A DNA stretch of 64,000 bases from Actinoplanes teichomyceticus ATCC 31121 (GCF_003711105.1 NZ_CP023865.1:4799001-4863000), one strand, 5' to 3'. Shown: positions 26,612 to 35,116, numbered from the stretch's first letter. Numbers and translations: made by a program. The notes: a model not told the origin generated them from the letters alone.

Positions 26612-27232
26612 TCAGCGGTCCAGCAGGCGGCGCTCGGCGTCGATGGTGGTGTCGTCGCCGTGTCCGGTGTGCACGACCGTCTCGCCGGGCAGGGTGAACA
26701 GCTTCGCCCGGATCGAGGCGACGATCACGTCGGCGTCGGAGTACGAGCGGCCGGTCGCGCCCGGGCCGCCCTGGAAAAGGGTGTCGCCGGTGAAGACGCA
26801 CCCCAGGTCGGGGGCGTGCAGGCAGATCGCGCCGGGGGCGTGTCCCGGGGTGTGCAGGACCGTCAGGGTGGTGCCGGCCACCTCGATCCGGTCGCCGTCG
26901 GCCAGGTCCCGGTCCCAGGTGGCGGCCGGGTGCGTGAGCTCCCACAGCGGCCGGTCGGCCGGGTGCAGCAGGATCGGCGCCCCGGTCCGCTCCCGCAGCG
27001 CCGGCGCGACCCGGACGTGGTCGTCGTGCGCGTGCGTGCAGACGATCGCCCGGATCCGCCGCTGCCCGGCGACGGCCAGGATCGCGTCCACGTCGTGCGG
27101 CGCGTCGATCACCACGCACTCGGTGTCGTCGCCCACCACCCAGATGTTGTTGTCGACGTCGAAGGTCTGCCCGTCGAGGCTGAACGTGCCACCGACCACG
27201 CCGTGCTCCACCCGGGCCCGCGCCTGCTGCAT
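26612..27232 (-). CDS. MBL-fold metallo-hydrolase (glyoxalase II-like)
   Basis: The 206-residue protein has the zinc-site motif CTHAHDDHV (H-x-H-x-D-H), a second ligand His in [14 protein letters not shown], a bridging Asp in VFTGDTLF and a final His in [12 protein letters not shown]. It matches the actinobacterial group [20 protein letters not shown], often annotated as hydroxyacyl-thiol hydrolase. Hydrolysis of a mycothiol thioester is a plausible but unproven role. ATG at 27232 is used with GGAGG further upstream. Residue Val10 or nearby is an alternative start. Confidence 0.88.
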   Translation of the reverse strand: MQQARARVEHGVVGGTFSLDGQTFDVDNNIWVVGDDTECVVIDAPHDVDAILAVAGQRRIRAIVCTHAHDDHVRVAPALRERTGAPILLHPADRPLWELTHPAATWDRDLADGDRIEVAGTTLTVLHTPGHAPGAICLHAPDLGCVFTGDTLFQGGPGATGRSYSDADVIVASIRAKLFTLPGETVVHTGHGDDTTIDAERRLLDR

Positions 27233-27371
27233 GTGTCCCCACTTCCTCCCGCCCGGCTCGGTGCCGGGCGATGGAATTCTCCCCCACCGGGCCGCGCCGG
27301 ACCGCCGACCGCGCGGAACCGCCCGGACGCGGGCTCGTCCGGTCGGCTCGACGGTGCGCGTTCGGATCCGC

Positions 27372-27740
27372 TCAACGGCGGGCCGGCAGTGAGAAGGCGT
27401 TCGGCAGGCGCCCGGCCCAGGCCGCGGCGGACAGCCCCGCCCAGCGTCAGAACGGCTCCGGGTACTCGGCCAGGTGCCGCAGCGTGAACCCGGCGCCGAT
27501 CAGCGTGGTGACGATCTCGCCGAGGGTCCACTGCGACTCGACGGCGCCGTCGGCCGGGAACGTGTCGTTGACGAAGGACCGCGCGAAGTAGCTGCGGTCG
27601 GCGCGGATCCGCGGCTCGTCCTCGTCCAGGACCACAGCGGGACGGCCGGGTGCCCCTCGTGGACGAACAGGTGGCCGCCCGGCCGCAGCACCCGGAACAG
27701 GTCATCCGCCCAGGCGGGTCCCCGAGCGGCACTCGGCCGG
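27372..27740 (-). pseudogene. Decayed class I methyltransferase gene
   Basis: Read from 27740 downwards, WADDLFRVLRPGGHLFVHEG is a methyltransferase motif III region. A frame change near 27640 is needed to continue with LDEDEPRIRADRSYFARSFV and ESQWTLGEIVTTLIGAGFTL. The second frame then stops at a TGA (27447-27449) directly after AEYPEPF, where homologous proteins have Trp. Past this stop the same frame continues as RWAGLSAAAWAGRLPNAFSL to a natural stop at 27372. The SAM-binding N-terminus is missing. Three independent lesions show a pseudogene. Confidence 0.75.
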
Positions 27741-27926
27741 TCATCGCCCCGCCCGAGGACAGTGGTCGGCCGTAGCAGGGCGCGCGAACAGCCGGTGCCA
27801 GCATCCTCGGGCGCGTCGCCTGTGAGCGGCCCGAAGCCCACTCAGCGGCCTGTCAGGTGAGGGGACGCGACCCGAGACCCGCCTTGGACCGGGGTCGCGG
27901 CATCCGGCCGCATCCTCCGGGCGCCG

Positions 27927-29375
27927 CTACCCGGGGATCGCGGCGTCGGCGGTCGCCGAGTGCTTCGGGATGAGCAGCGCGAGCAGGGCGGCCAGGACCG
28001 CGGCGCCCGCGCAGAGGGCGAACAGCAGCTGGTAGGCGCCCAGGGTCGGGAGTTCGTGGCCGCCCAGGTTCATCGTCTTCGCGGCGAGGACCGCGCCGCC
28101 GATGGCGCTTGCCAGGGAGCTGCCGACGCTGCGGAACAGGGCGTTGAGGCCGTTGGCGGCGGCCAGCTCGGACAGCGGGGTGGCGTGCGAGATCAGGCCG
28201 GGCATGGCGGCGTAGGCGATGCCGGTGCCGGCGCCCGCGACGGTCGCGCCGATGACCACCTCGAAGAGACTGCCGGTGAGGAGGATCCGCGAGCCGAAGC
28301 CGAGCGCGATGATAAGTGAGCCGATGATCAGCCCGGTGCGCGGGGCGAGCCGGGCCGACAGCGGCGAGAGAAGCAGCATGATGATGCCGCCGGGCAGCAT
28401 GCACAGGCCGCCGACCAGGATCGACGTGCCGAAGCCGTAGCCGGTGACGGCGGGCATCTGGACATAGGTGGCGGTGCCGATCAGGGTGGCGAACAGGGCG
28501 AAGCCGACGAACAGCGAGGCGATGTTGGTGAGCAGCAGCGCCGGCCGGGCCGTGGTGCGCACGTCGACCAGCGGCGACGCGAGCCGCAGCTCGACCACGA
28601 CGAAGACGATCAGCAGCACGGCGGCCGCGACCAGCAGGCCGATCGTCAGCGGGTCGGTCCAGCCCCACTTCGCGCCTTGGGCGAGCGGGAGCAGCAGGGC
28701 CAGCATGGCGGCGCCGAGCAGAACGGTGCCGACGATGTCCATCCGGCCCTTGGCCGCGCGGGGCGGGTTCGGCACCAGCGCGACGATGCCGGGAACGGCG
28801 AGGAGGCCGCCGGCCACGCAGATCCAGAACAGCACGTGGTAGTCGGTGTATTCGGCGATCAGGCCGGACAGCGGGAGGCCGAGCGCGCCACCGACCCCGA
28901 GCATGGCGCTGATCAGGGCGATCCCGGCGCCGGAGTGCTCGCGGGGCAGGGTGACGCCGACCAGGCTGATGCTCAGCGGGACGGTGGCGACGGAGAGGCC
29001 GACGACGGCCCGGCCGACGATCATCGGCGCCAGGGAGTCGGACAGCGCACAGACCAGCGAGCCGACGATCAGCGCGCCGAGACAGACGAGCACCATCAGT
29101 TTGGTGCCGTAGAGGTCGCCGAGGCGGCCGAAGGCGGGCACCGCGACCGCGCCGACCAGCAGGGTGGAGGTGAGCAGCCAGGCGATGCCGTCGCTGCTGG
29201 CGTTGAGGTCGACGCCGAGTTCGGACATGACCGGGACCAGCAGGGACTGGGTCAGCGAGACCATCAGCGCGGCGGTGCCGATCACCAGCAGGACGATCAG
29301 CTGCTTACCGGTCCAGGGCGACTTCGGCACGGCGCCGGCCTCCTCGGACGCGGCCACAGCGGCGGCTTGGGACAT
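27927..29375 (-). CDS. MFS efflux transporter, DHA2-like (EmrB/QacA type)
   Basis: The 482-residue protein has about fourteen hydrophobic segments. The conserved loop motif A (FGRLGDLYGTKLMVLVCLGA) lies after the second helix and a motif C-like stretch (GVGGALGLPLSGLIAEY) in the fifth. This is the drug:proton antiporter DHA2 family, which exports hydrophobic or cationic compounds at the expense of the proton gradient. The substrate is unknown. It is divergent from the TetR regulator at 29491, with two overlapping palindromic operators between them, so substrate-induced expression is expected. Confidence 0.92.
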   Translation of the reverse strand: MSQAAAVAASEEAGAVPKSPWTGKQLIVLLVIGTAALMVSLTQSLLVPVMSELGVDLNASSDGIAWLLTSTLLVGAVAVPAFGRLGDLYGTKLMVLVCLGALIVGSLVCALSDSLAPMIVGRAVVGLSVATVPLSISLVGVTLPREHSGAGIALISAMLGVGGALGLPLSGLIAEYTDYHVLFWICVAGGLLAVPGIVALVPNPPRAAKGRMDIVGTVLLGAAMLALLLPLAQGAKWGWTDPLTIGLLVAAAVLLIVFVVVELRLASPLVDVRTTARPALLLTNIASLFVGFALFATLIGTATYVQMPAVTGYGFGTSILVGGLCMLPGGIIMLLLSPLSARLAPRTGLIIGSLIIALGFGSRILLTGSLFEVVIGATVAGAGTGIAYAAMPGLISHATPLSELAAANGLNALFRSVGSSLASAIGGAVLAAKTMNLGGHELPTLGAYQLLFALCAGAAVLAALLALLIPKHSATADAAIPG

Positions 29376-29392
29376 GAGGCTCCTTCACAAGT

Positions 29393-29430
29393 TCGTGGCA
29401 GAATGTGCCACGAGGCAGAGCGTGCCACGA
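29393..29430. promoter_or_regulatory. Double operator for the TetR regulator
   Basis: TCGTGGCA-GAATG-TGCCACGA (29393-29413) is a perfect 8-bp inverted repeat with a 5-base spacer. A second copy, ACGAGGCA-GAGCG-TGCCACGA (29410-29430), with six of eight left-arm matches, starts 17 bases later and shares four bases with the first. It lies between the divergent MFS and TetR genes. Two dimers on overlapping sites is a known TetR-family mode. Confidence 0.82.
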
Positions 29431-29490
29431 GATTGTTGCCGGCGGGCGTCACGGACGATGCTTGAGAGCGGCGTCACAGAAAGCGGAGGA

Positions 29491-30069
29491 ATGGCGATCA
29501 CGAACCTGAGGGACCGCAAACGCGAGCAGAACCGGGTCGCCACCGTGCGCGCGGCCTGGACGCTGTTCATCGAGCGCGGCTACGACCACGTCACGGTCCA
29601 CGACATCTGCGCGGCGGCGGACATCGCGCCACGAACCTTCCATCGGTACTTCACCGGCAAGGAGGACGTGGTCACCGAGCCGGTGCGGGAGATGACCGCG
29701 ATCGTGACCGAGTACGTCACCGGAGCCCCGCCCGAGGCGGACGACCGCGAGGTGATGCGCGGCGCGATGCTCCGGCTGGCCCGGTACGTGGTGGAGCGCC
29801 GCGAACTGCTGCGCGCCCTGCGCACCGTGGCCCAGCAGTCCACCCACCTGACCGCCACCCAGGTCGTGGTCCGCACCGACACCGACCCGGACATCGCCGG
29901 CCGGCTCGCCGCACGCCACCCGGACGCCGACCCGGCCGACTGGCGACGCCGCCTGCTGGTCGGGTGCGCCACCGCCGCGTTCCGGGTGTGGTACGAGGAC
30001 TGCCTGGGCGGCGAGCTGCCCGACCCGATCGGCCACCTCGCGTCGATCCTGGACGCCGCCGGCACCTGA
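29491..30069 (+). CDS. TetR-family transcriptional regulator
   Basis: The 192-residue protein has the TetR helix-turn-helix at about 15-60 (AAWTLFIERGYDHVTVHDIC, then AADIAPRTFHRYFTGKEDVV) and a helical C-terminal ligand/dimer domain. It is divergent from the MFS exporter and almost certainly represses it and itself through the double operator between them. GGAGGA lies only two bases before the ATG at 29491. An in-frame ATG at 29458, which would add eleven residues, is an alternative start. Confidence 0.9.
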   Translation: MAITNLRDRKREQNRVATVRAAWTLFIERGYDHVTVHDICAAADIAPRTFHRYFTGKEDVVTEPVREMTAIVTEYVTGAPPEADDREVMRGAMLRLARYVVERRELLRALRTVAQQSTHLTATQVVVRTDTDPDIAGRLAARHPDADPADWRRRLLVGCATAAFRVWYEDCLGGELPDPIGHLASILDAAGT

Positions 30070-30121
30070 ACCGCAACCCGCCGGCACCGGCGTCGCACCC
30101 GGACCCGGCGAGCCTTACGGC

Positions 30122-31627
30122 ATGAGTGAAGCCGTCGGCGCGGTGGTGACGAAACGGGTAGCGGCCTGGCAGGTGTGCCTGGGCGCGGCGCCGGTCGTCA
30201 TCGGGGTGTACTACCTGCTCGTCCACCTCGGGATGTGGCCCGGCACCCAGGTCGCCCTCTACGTCAGCGCGAACGCGACCTTCGCCGGGTGCTGCCTGCT
30301 GACCGCGCACCGCCAGCCGGCACTGCGGGCGATCATGCTGCTGCTCGCCGCGTCCGCGCTGACCAGCGTCGCGGCCGACATCCTCTTCTACTTCCTCGCG
30401 CTGGTGCAGGGCGAGGTCGCGTACCCGAGCGTCTCGGACCTCGGCTACCTGGCCTGCTACCCGCTGACCGCGGCCGCGTTGCTGCTGATCGTGCGGCGGC
30501 GCACGCCGGGCTGGGACGGCGCCAGCGCCATCGACGCGGCGATCGTCGCGGTCGGCGCCGGGTACCTGGTGTTCGAGCACATCATCGCGCCGACCATCGA
30601 CGTCACGCTGGGCACCTTCACCAACCTGGTCTCGGTGGCGTACCCGGTCGGCGATCTGATGCTGATCATGGTGGGCGCCCGGCTGCTGCTCGGCGCCGGT
30701 CCGCGCAGCTTCTCGCTGCGCCTGGTCGGCGCCTACCTCGTCCTGGTGCTCTACGCCGACACCATGTACAGCATCCAGTCGCTGAACGGCACGTACCAGG
30801 CCGCGAACTATCTCGACGCGATCTGGATGGCCTCCAGCTTCCTGTTCGGCGCCGCCGTACTGCACCCGTCCGCGGACAAACTCGTCGCGAAGTCGAACAC
30901 CGACACCCCGGACGCCACCACCGGCCGGCTCGTCGTGCTCGCCGTGGCCGCGGTGACGGCGCCCGCCTCGCTGCTGATCCAGTACGTCAGCGGCCGGGAG
31001 CCGCACGTGCTCTCCGCCGCCTCGGTGTGCATCGTGCTGTTCCTGCTCGTGCTGGCCAGGATGGCGGGGCTGGTCCGGGCGCAGCGCCAGGCCGCGATCA
31101 CCGACGGCCTGACCGGCCTGCGCAGCCGCCGGTACCTGGAGGAGGCGCTGGTCAACGAGGCCGCCCGGGCCACCCGGTCCGGCCAGCCGCTGAGCATGCT
31201 GCTGCTGGACATCGACCACTTCAAGCGGGTGAACGACACGTACGGGCACGGCGGCGGCGACCGGGTGCTGGTCGAGGTCACCCACCGCCTGCAGGAGCTG
31301 GTGCGCCCCGGCGACATGGTGGCCCGCTACGGCGGCGAGGAGTTCGCCGTACTGCTGCCGGCCACCGACCCGGACGCGGCCCTGGTCGTCGCGGAACGGG
31401 TACGGCGCGGCGTGGCGGTGGCGCCGATCGCGGTCTCCGACGGCCAGCTGATCCGGGTCACCGTCTCGGTCGGAATGGCCGGGATGCCGGCCGCGCCGAC
31501 CGTGGACGAGCTGGTGCTCGCCGCCGACCGGGCGTTGTACGCAGCCAAGAACGCCGGCCGTAACCGGGTCGCCTCGGCGGGCCCGCTCGCCGACGAGTTG
31601 GTCGCGGCCGAGCCGGCCGCCGCCTGA
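30122..31627 (+). CDS. Membrane diguanylate cyclase (GGDEF)
   Basis: The 501-residue protein has an N-terminal membrane region of about ten helices (about 15-310) and a GGDEF domain (about 325-490). The active loop is ARYGGEEFAVLLP. The residues RPGD lie five positions upstream, matching the RxxD inhibitory site, so product feedback should operate. The membrane part resembles that of the GGDEF-EAL protein at 743: compare VSVAYPVGDLMLIMVGARLL here with VTIGYPLCDVMLTAAVARML there. It makes c-di-GMP, which in actinomycetes controls development. ATG at 30122 is used, 52 bases after the TetR gene. Confidence 0.92.
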   Translation: MSEAVGAVVTKRVAAWQVCLGAAPVVIGVYYLLVHLGMWPGTQVALYVSANATFAGCCLLTAHRQPALRAIMLLLAASALTSVAADILFYFLALVQGEVAYPSVSDLGYLACYPLTAAALLLIVRRRTPGWDGASAIDAAIVAVGAGYLVFEHIIAPTIDVTLGTFTNLVSVAYPVGDLMLIMVGARLLLGAGPRSFSLRLVGAYLVLVLYADTMYSIQSLNGTYQAANYLDAIWMASSFLFGAAVLHPSADKLVAKSNTDTPDATTGRLVVLAVAAVTAPASLLIQYVSGREPHVLSAASVCIVLFLLVLARMAGLVRAQRQAAITDGLTGLRSRRYLEEALVNEAARATRSGQPLSMLLLDIDHFKRVNDTYGHGGGDRVLVEVTHRLQELVRPGDMVARYGGEEFAVLLPATDPDAALVVAERVRRGVAVAPIAVSDGQLIRVTVSVGMAGMPAAPTVDELVLAADRALYAAKNAGRNRVASAGPLADELVAAEPAAA

Positions 31628-31639
31628 CCGGCCGACCGT

Positions 31640-31770
31640 CGGCGGCCGGCGAGCGGCCGGCGGGCGGGCGGCCGGCGGGCGGCCGGCGGGCGGCCGGCGG
31701 GCGGCCGGCGAGCGGGCGGCCGGCGAGCGGGCGGCCGGCCGGCGGCGAGCGGCGAGCGGCCGGCGAGCGG
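31640..31770. repeat. GC-only degenerate repeat based on GGCCGGCGGGC
   Basis: About 130 bases made almost entirely of G and C repeat GGCCGGCGGGC (11 bases) and GGCCGGCGAGC variants. It lies between two convergent genes. It could form stable secondary structure and act as a transcription end, but no single clean hairpin dominates. Confidence 0.75.
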
Positions 31771-31790
31771 TCCGCCGGGTTCTCTCCGGG

Positions 31791-32279
31791 TCAGCGTCCG
31801 GAGAGGATCCCGTCGATCTGGCCGATCGCCAGGCGCATGCCCTCCTCCATGCCCATCTTCGACAGCCGTTCCAGCGTGTCGGCGTCCGGGAAGTGCGACA
31901 CCACGGTCATCCGGGTGCCCTCGCCCCGCTCCTGCAGCGTCACCACCGCGTGCACCGGCCGATCGCCTTCGATCGGCTCGCCGCCCTCATCGGCGAAGCC
32001 GTCGTCGAACTCCAGCCGGCCGGGCGCCTCGATGGCGGTGATCGTCCACCAGCCGTGCGCCTTCGTGCCGTCCGGGCCGGTCATGTAGTACCGCACGGCG
32101 CCACCGGCCACGAAGTCGTGGCGCACGAACGTGGCCGGCCAGGTCGGCGGGCCCCACCAGCGCTCCAGCTTGCGCGGGTCGGCCCAGACCCGCCAGACCT
32201 GCTCGACCGGGGCGTCGAACTCGGCGACGAAGGTCAGGGTCAAGGCGTCGGTGTCCTTGACGGTGTCGGTGACCGTCAC
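31791..32279 (-). CDS. AHSA1/SRPBCC-domain protein, partner of the second ArsR regulator
   Basis: The 162-residue protein carries the AHSA1 pattern TFVAEFDAPVEQVWRVWADP, RKLERWWGPPTWPATF and VRYYMTGPDGTKAHGWWTIT. It has the helix-grip fold that binds a hydrophobic ligand or client. It is encoded directly after the ArsR-type gene with a four-base overlap (GTGA), so the two are coupled. The GTG start lies behind GAGGAGGAAAC. The pair parallels the one at 9920-10907, although sequence identity is low. Confidence 0.9.
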   Translation of the reverse strand: MTVTDTVKDTDALTLTFVAEFDAPVEQVWRVWADPRKLERWWGPPTWPATFVRHDFVAGGAVRYYMTGPDGTKAHGWWTITAIEAPGRLEFDDGFADEGGEPIEGDRPVHAVVTLQERGEGTRMTVVSHFPDADTLERLSKMGMEEGMRLAIGQIDGILSGR

Positions 32280-32614
32280 GTTTCCTCCTCAAGGATCTCG
32301 GCGATCCGGTCGGCCCGCTGCCGCCAGATCCGTTCGTACGTCTCCAGCAGCCCACCGACCACGCTGCGCAGCGCGGCCGGGTTGCCGTGGACGATCTGCT
32401 CCCGCCCGCGCCGCTCCTTGGTCACCAGCTCGGCCCGCTCCAGGACCGCGACGTGCTTCTGCACGGCCGCGAAGCTCATCGGGTAGAGCTTGGCCAGCGC
32501 GGAGACGGAGTGCCCCGCCCGGGTCACCCGGGCCAGGATGTCGCGCCGGGTCGCGTCGGAGAGCGCATGCAGGACGCGGTCCGTGCCGTCCTCGCCACCC
32601 TCACCTACAACCAT
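32276..32614 (-). CDS. ArsR-family winged-helix regulator
   Basis: The 112-residue protein shows DRVLHALSDATRRDILARVT and AKLYPMSFAAVQKHVAVLER, the winged-helix core of ArsR-type repressors. It lacks the metal-binding Cys clusters. It is the first gene of a two-gene operon with the AHSA1 protein. The ATG at 32614 lies inside a perfect 16-bp palindrome, so the regulator probably represses its own operon by covering the promoter and start region. Very little leader is possible, and a leaderless transcript is likely. Confidence 0.9.
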   Translation of the reverse strand: MVVGEGGEDGTDRVLHALSDATRRDILARVTRAGHSVSALAKLYPMSFAAVQKHVAVLERAELVTKERRGREQIVHGNPAALRSVVGGLLETYERIWRQRADRIAEILEEET

Positions 32615-32622
32615 ATGGTTGT
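32607..32622. promoter_or_regulatory. Perfect 16-bp palindrome ACAACCATATGGTTGT over the ArsR start codon
   Basis: Every base of the 16 pairs symmetrically and the central ATG is the start codon on the minus strand. Palindromes of the CAACC-N-GGTTG kind are typical ArsR/SdpR-type operators. Autoregulation is inferred from its position. Confidence 0.85.
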
Positions 32623-32683
32623 ACGTTAGTCGACCGACGCGCCTCCCGCAACCACCGGTCGAGCCGCAGGAGACAGCCCCTCA

Positions 32684-33787
32684 CTGGACGTTTTAATAAC
32701 GTTGGTGAGTTATCGGAGGGTTGAGAACCCGCGATCATGGCTACGGCTGGCCGATACGCCCGAATCAACCCTTTCGAGATGACTCTGATATGAGGAGATC
32801 TGCGGCCTTTGATCCCTCGATCGTGTTTGATTAGTTTTCCGCCCGGAATCGACGGACCTGGTGTCCCCCTCGCCCGCCGATGCCACCGTATCCCCAGGTC
32901 ATGACCGAACGACGCGCATACCCATCCGACTTGTCCGACGCTCGCTGGGCCCTGATCGAGCCGCGCCTGAGCGCCTGGCGCCAGGCCCGCACCGACGCCC
33001 GAACCCAGCTCGGCATCAAGGGCCGCGTCCCCACCCACGACCTGCGCGAGATCTTCAATGCGATCCTCTACGTCAACCGCACCGGCATCGCCTGGCGCTA
33101 CCTGCCCCACGACTTTCCTCCACATGCGACGGTCTACGGCTACTTCGCCTTATGGAGCAAGGAAGGGATCTTCACCGAACTCAACTACAACCTCACCGGA
33201 CTCGTCCGCGACCACCACGGCCGCACCGTCGAGCCCACCGCAGCGATCATGGACACCCAAAGCATCAAGACATCCACGAACGTGCCGCTCGAAACCCAGG
33301 GCATCGACGCCGGCAAGAAGATCGCCGGCCGCAAACGCGGCATCATCACCGACACCCTCGGCTTACTGCTCGCTGTGCTCGTCACCGCCGCCAACGTCAG
33401 CGACAACGTGATCGGCAACGACCTGCTCGACCAGGCCACCGCCACCTACCCCACTCTGGCCAAGACCTGGGTCGATGCCGGTTTCAAGGTCAAAACCGTC
33501 GAACACGGCGCCACACTCGGCGTCGACGTCGAGATCGTCACCAAAGACCCACAGGTCAAAGGCTTCAGCGTCACCAAACGGCGCTGGGTCGTCGAGCGCA
33601 CCCTCGGCTGGCTCATGCACCACCGCCGACTCGCCCGCGACTACGAAACCCTGCCCGGCAACTCCGAATCCATGATCACCCTCGCCATGATCGACAATCT
33701 CGCCCGCCGGCTCACGGACGAAAACACCCCAACCTGGCGAGACCCCCAAATCACATAGCACCACAAAATACGTTAATCAGACGTCCT
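32684..33787 (+). mobile_element. IS5-family insertion sequence, apparently complete
   Basis: The ends carry imperfect inverted repeats: GGACGTTTTAATAACGT on the left (32686) and, read inward from the right end (33786), GGACGTCTGATTAACGT, with three mismatches in seventeen. The flanks share CTCA (32680-32683 and 33788-33791), of which TCA fits the TNA target of some IS5 subgroups. One transposase gene lies within. Length is about 1.1 kb. Its base composition is noticeably less GC-rich than neighbouring genes, consistent with recent arrival. Confidence 0.85.
32901..33758 (+). CDS. IS5-family transposase (DDE type)
   Basis: The 285-residue protein begins MTERRAYPSDLSDARWALIE, the usual opening of this group. 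It has an N-terminal DUF4096-like region with GIAWRYLPHDFPPHATVYGY and the catalytic triad in sequence: Asp of AAIMDTQSIKTS, Asp of WVDAGFKVKT and Glu of RRWVVERTLGWL. No frameshift or stop interrupts it, so it may still be active. ATG at 32901 is chosen on homology; an in-frame ATG at 32880 would add seven residues. Confidence 0.93.
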   Translation: MTERRAYPSDLSDARWALIEPRLSAWRQARTDARTQLGIKGRVPTHDLREIFNAILYVNRTGIAWRYLPHDFPPHATVYGYFALWSKEGIFTELNYNLTGLVRDHHGRTVEPTAAIMDTQSIKTSTNVPLETQGIDAGKKIAGRKRGIITDTLGLLLAVLVTAANVSDNVIGNDLLDQATATYPTLAKTWVDAGFKVKTVEHGATLGVDVEIVTKDPQVKGFSVTKRRWVVERTLGWLMHHRRLARDYETLPGNSESMITLAMIDNLARRLTDENTPTWRDPQIT

Positions 33788-34128
33788 CTCAGGCCACGCC
33801 TCCCGCAAGCCCCGGTCGAGCCGCAGGTCACAGCCACTCAGGCCACGCCTGCCGCAAGCACCGACCGAGCCGCAGGAGACAGCCACTCAGGCCACGCCTC
33901 CCGCAAGCCCCGGTCGAGCCGCAAGACCCGCTACCCGGCCACGCCTCCCGCAAGCGCCGATCGAGCCGCAAGACATAAGTTGAAGCCCCGGCGGTGGCGC
34001 GAGGAACGGCAGCGGTCGCTGCGCCGGAGCCGCCACCGGCGCGATCGGCGACGGGCCCGCGCCGCTCCCGGGCGACCGGCACCCCCGTCCCCGCGATGGC
34101 GCCGGACGGCTTCGGCTACCGTGCGGCC

Positions 34129-35028
34129 ATGACGTTCTCGATCGTGGGCCGGTCCGCCGACGGCAAGATCCTCGGCGTGGCGGTCGCCAGCAAGTTCCTC
34201 GGAGTCGGCGCGGCGGTGCCGGCCGCGCTGGCCGACGTCGGCGCGGTGGCCACCCAGTCGTACGCGAACCTCGCCTACCGCCCGCAGGGGCTGACGCTGC
34301 TGGGCACCGGGGTGGCGGCGCCGGAGGTGGTCAAGGCGCTGATCGCCGGGGACGCCGGGCCGGTCGGGCACCGGCAGGTCGGGGTGGTCGGCGTGTCCGG
34401 GCCGGGCGCGACGTTCACCGGCGACGACTGCCACCCGTGGGCGGGCGGGACGGCCGGGAACGGCTACGCCATCCAGGGCAACATGCTCGCCGGACCGGCC
34501 GTGGTCGCCGATATGCAGAGCACCTGGCTCAGCGGCGTGACGTGGCCCCCGCCGGCGCCGCTGACGTCCACCTCCACGACCGCACGTCCGGCCGACCCGC
34601 CTCCCGCCTCGGACTCGGTGCTGGCATACCGGCTGCTGGCGGCGCTGCGCGCCGGAGACCAGGCGGGCGGCGACCGGCGCGGGCGGCAGAGCGCGGCGTT
34701 GCTGGTGGTCGCCAAAGGCCTGGGGTACGGCGGAACCAGTGACGTCCTCGTCGACCTCCGCGTCGACGACCACCCGGACCCGGTAGCCGAGCTGGGACGG
34801 CTGCTCCAGATGCACACGCTGTACTTCGAACGCCCGGATCCGGCCACGCTGCTCCCGCTGACCGGCACGCTCGCGACCGAGGTGCGGCAGCGGCTCGCCG
34901 ATCTGGGTCAGCACGACGAGGACCTGGACGAGGCGCTGGCATCCTGGGCCGGCATCGAGAACCTGGAGATGCGCATCGTCCCCGGGGCGATCGATCCCCT
35001 GGTGCTGGCCCAGTTGCGGGCGGCATAG
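34129..35028 (+). CDS. DUF1028-family protein (putative Ntn-hydrolase-like)
   Basis: The 299-residue protein has the DUF1028 signature: TFSIVGRSADGKILGVAVAS, KFLGVGAAVPAALADVGAVA, TQSYANLAYRPQGLTLL and, later, GNGYAIQGNML. The family adopts a proteasome/Ntn-hydrolase-like fold, and most members have no demonstrated activity. The C-terminal third carries acidic helices (DEDLDEALASWAGIENLEMR), a common extension. It has no signal peptide. ATG at 34129 opens the family alignment; the open frame before it is repeat sequence. Confidence 0.88.
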   Translation: MTFSIVGRSADGKILGVAVASKFLGVGAAVPAALADVGAVATQSYANLAYRPQGLTLLGTGVAAPEVVKALIAGDAGPVGHRQVGVVGVSGPGATFTGDDCHPWAGGTAGNGYAIQGNMLAGPAVVADMQSTWLSGVTWPPPAPLTSTSTTARPADPPPASDSVLAYRLLAALRAGDQAGGDRRGRQSAALLVVAKGLGYGGTSDVLVDLRVDDHPDPVAELGRLLQMHTLYFERPDPATLLPLTGTLATEVRQRLADLGQHDEDLDEALASWAGIENLEMRIVPGAIDPLVLAQLRAA

Positions 35029-35116
35029 CCACCACCCGGCCGGTAGGTCCCGACGGTCCGGGGGCAGCGATCCGGCGCTCGCGCCCCGCCGCCCTCGCCA
35101 CCGGCTGCTCAGCGCC

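Larger units (their letters stand above)
32637..33985. repeat. 47-49-bp repeat array interrupted by the IS5-family element
   Basis: A unit of the form GGCCACGCCTCCCGCAAGC, then GGTCGAGCCGCAGGAGACAG and CCACTCA, occurs at 33792, 33841, 33890 and 33937 (spacing 49, 49, 47). A diverged copy lies left of the element at about 32637-32683. Removing the element and one copy of the short target duplication joins the left copy to the next unit in register. Each unit holds a near-palindrome around GGTCGAGCC. No coding sense is apparent. Confidence 0.8.

Noticed and set aside
25168..26697. Long plus-strand ORF over the RCC1-like gene and the 18-bp array
   Set aside because: It is antisense to a gene with clear signal peptide and seven blades. 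Its own product is Arg/Gly/Pro-rich and its length is due to the stop-free repeat.
32637..33985. Possible CRISPR array
   Set aside because: The 49-bp units are contiguous tandem copies without unique spacers, and no cas gene is nearby. The same holds for the other arrays.
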